Positions 5,123 to 5,365 of a stretch of DNA of 5,365 bases are shown here, piece after piece (position 1 is the first letter of the stretch; the number at the start of each line of letters is the position of its first letter). The DNA comes from Desulfobacterales bacterium. GTDB taxonomy: Bacteria > Desulfobacterota > Desulfobacteria > Desulfobacterales > UBA11574. The stretch covers positions 1 to 5,365 of the forward strand of contig JAUVTO010000144.1 in NCBI GenBank assembly GCA_030601485.1, in the 5' to 3' direction. Under the pieces are notes generated by a model. That model was not told the origin of the DNA, did no database searches, and saw only the letters and a list, made by a program, of their open reading frames with translations. Both the position numbers and the translations under genes were made by a program.

Positions 5123-5365
5123 ATGAAAAATGCAGAAAATATAAAATTCAAACTGCCGGAAGATCTCAAAAAATGCATCAAATTCCACGGTCATCTTTGT
5201 CCGGGCCTTGTTTACGGTTACCTGGTTGCAAAAGAGGCAATAAACCTTCTTAAACTCAAGCGGTCAAAGGACGAAGAGGTGGTTGTCATCAGTGAGAACG
5301 ATTCTTGTGCGGTTGACGCTCTACAGGTACTGCTGGGCACCTCAACAGGTAAAGGCAACCTTATT
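5123..5365 (+). CDS. FmdE-family protein, N-terminal part (cut by window end)
   Basis: Only the first 81 codons are present; the gene runs off the right edge. The fragment shows the two signatures of the FmdE domain (formylmethanofuran dehydrogenase subunit E family): FHGHLCPGL (residues 21-29, with H22, H24 and C26) and END-SCAVDALQ (58-68, with C62 and D65) followed by GTSTGKGNL (72-80). These His, Cys and Asp residues are the expected metal-binding or active-site cluster. Many relatives have GCTFGKGN, so Thr replaces a Cys at residue 73. In methanogens the family accompanies molybdenum formylmethanofuran dehydrogenase. In bacteria it often stands alone, sometimes with a C-terminal zinc-binding tail, and its role is unclear. 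AAGGAG at 5110-5115, 7 bases before ATG, fixes the start. It is divergent from pyrD, and nothing here ties it to pyrimidine metabolism. Confidence 0.88.
   Translation, partial: MKNAENIKFKLPEDLKKCIKFHGHLCPGLVYGYLVAKEAINLLKLKRSKDEEVVVISENDSCAVDALQVLLGTSTGKGNLI

Overview
The window looks like a chromosomal segment of an anaerobic deltaproteobacterium, most likely a sulfate reducer of the Desulfobacterales type. This is inferred from three things: a Geobacter/Desulfobacterales-style citramalate synthase next to leuA, an FmdE-family protein, and intergenic repeats (the TTCGTAAAAAGT palindrome and the AAATTCCAAATAACAAATT-type AT-rich element) that I recall as common in genomes of this group. No rRNA or other taxonomic marker is present, so the assignment is provisional.

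Layout, left to right. Positions 1-249 are non-coding as far as I can see, with a small hairpin, a cluster of TTTAGCTCACTT direct repeats and a weak promoter candidate. Positions 250-1848 (+) encode (R)-citramalate synthase (cimA). A 174-bp gap follows, holding a strong hairpin, an out-of-place small ORF rich in branched-chain codons and a possible promoter. Positions 2023-3555 (+) encode 2-isopropylmalate synthase (leuA). Next come a perfect 11-bp hairpin whose T-tract lies on the minus strand and an AT-rich MITE-like repeat element (about 3631-3846). Positions 3920-4843 (-) encode class 1B dihydroorotate dehydrogenase (pyrD), convergent with leuA. Between pyrD and the next gene is a 125-bp imperfect palindrome (4958-5082). 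From 5123 (+) an FmdE-family gene starts and is cut by the window end after 81 codons.

Functionally, cimA and leuA catalyse homologous acetyl-CoA condensations on pyruvate and on 2-ketoisovalerate. They feed the same LeuCD/LeuB-type chain-elongation steps toward isoleucine and leucine, so this is a branched-chain amino acid biosynthesis locus with a threonine-independent isoleucine route. PyrD belongs to pyrimidine synthesis, and its usual electron-transfer partner gene pyrK is not beside it here. The core genes are ordinary housekeeping genes. The less explained content is in the intergenic spaces: two kinds of dispersed-type repeat and the cimA-leuA leader. I found no evidence of a new defence system, CRISPR array, prophage or transposase gene.
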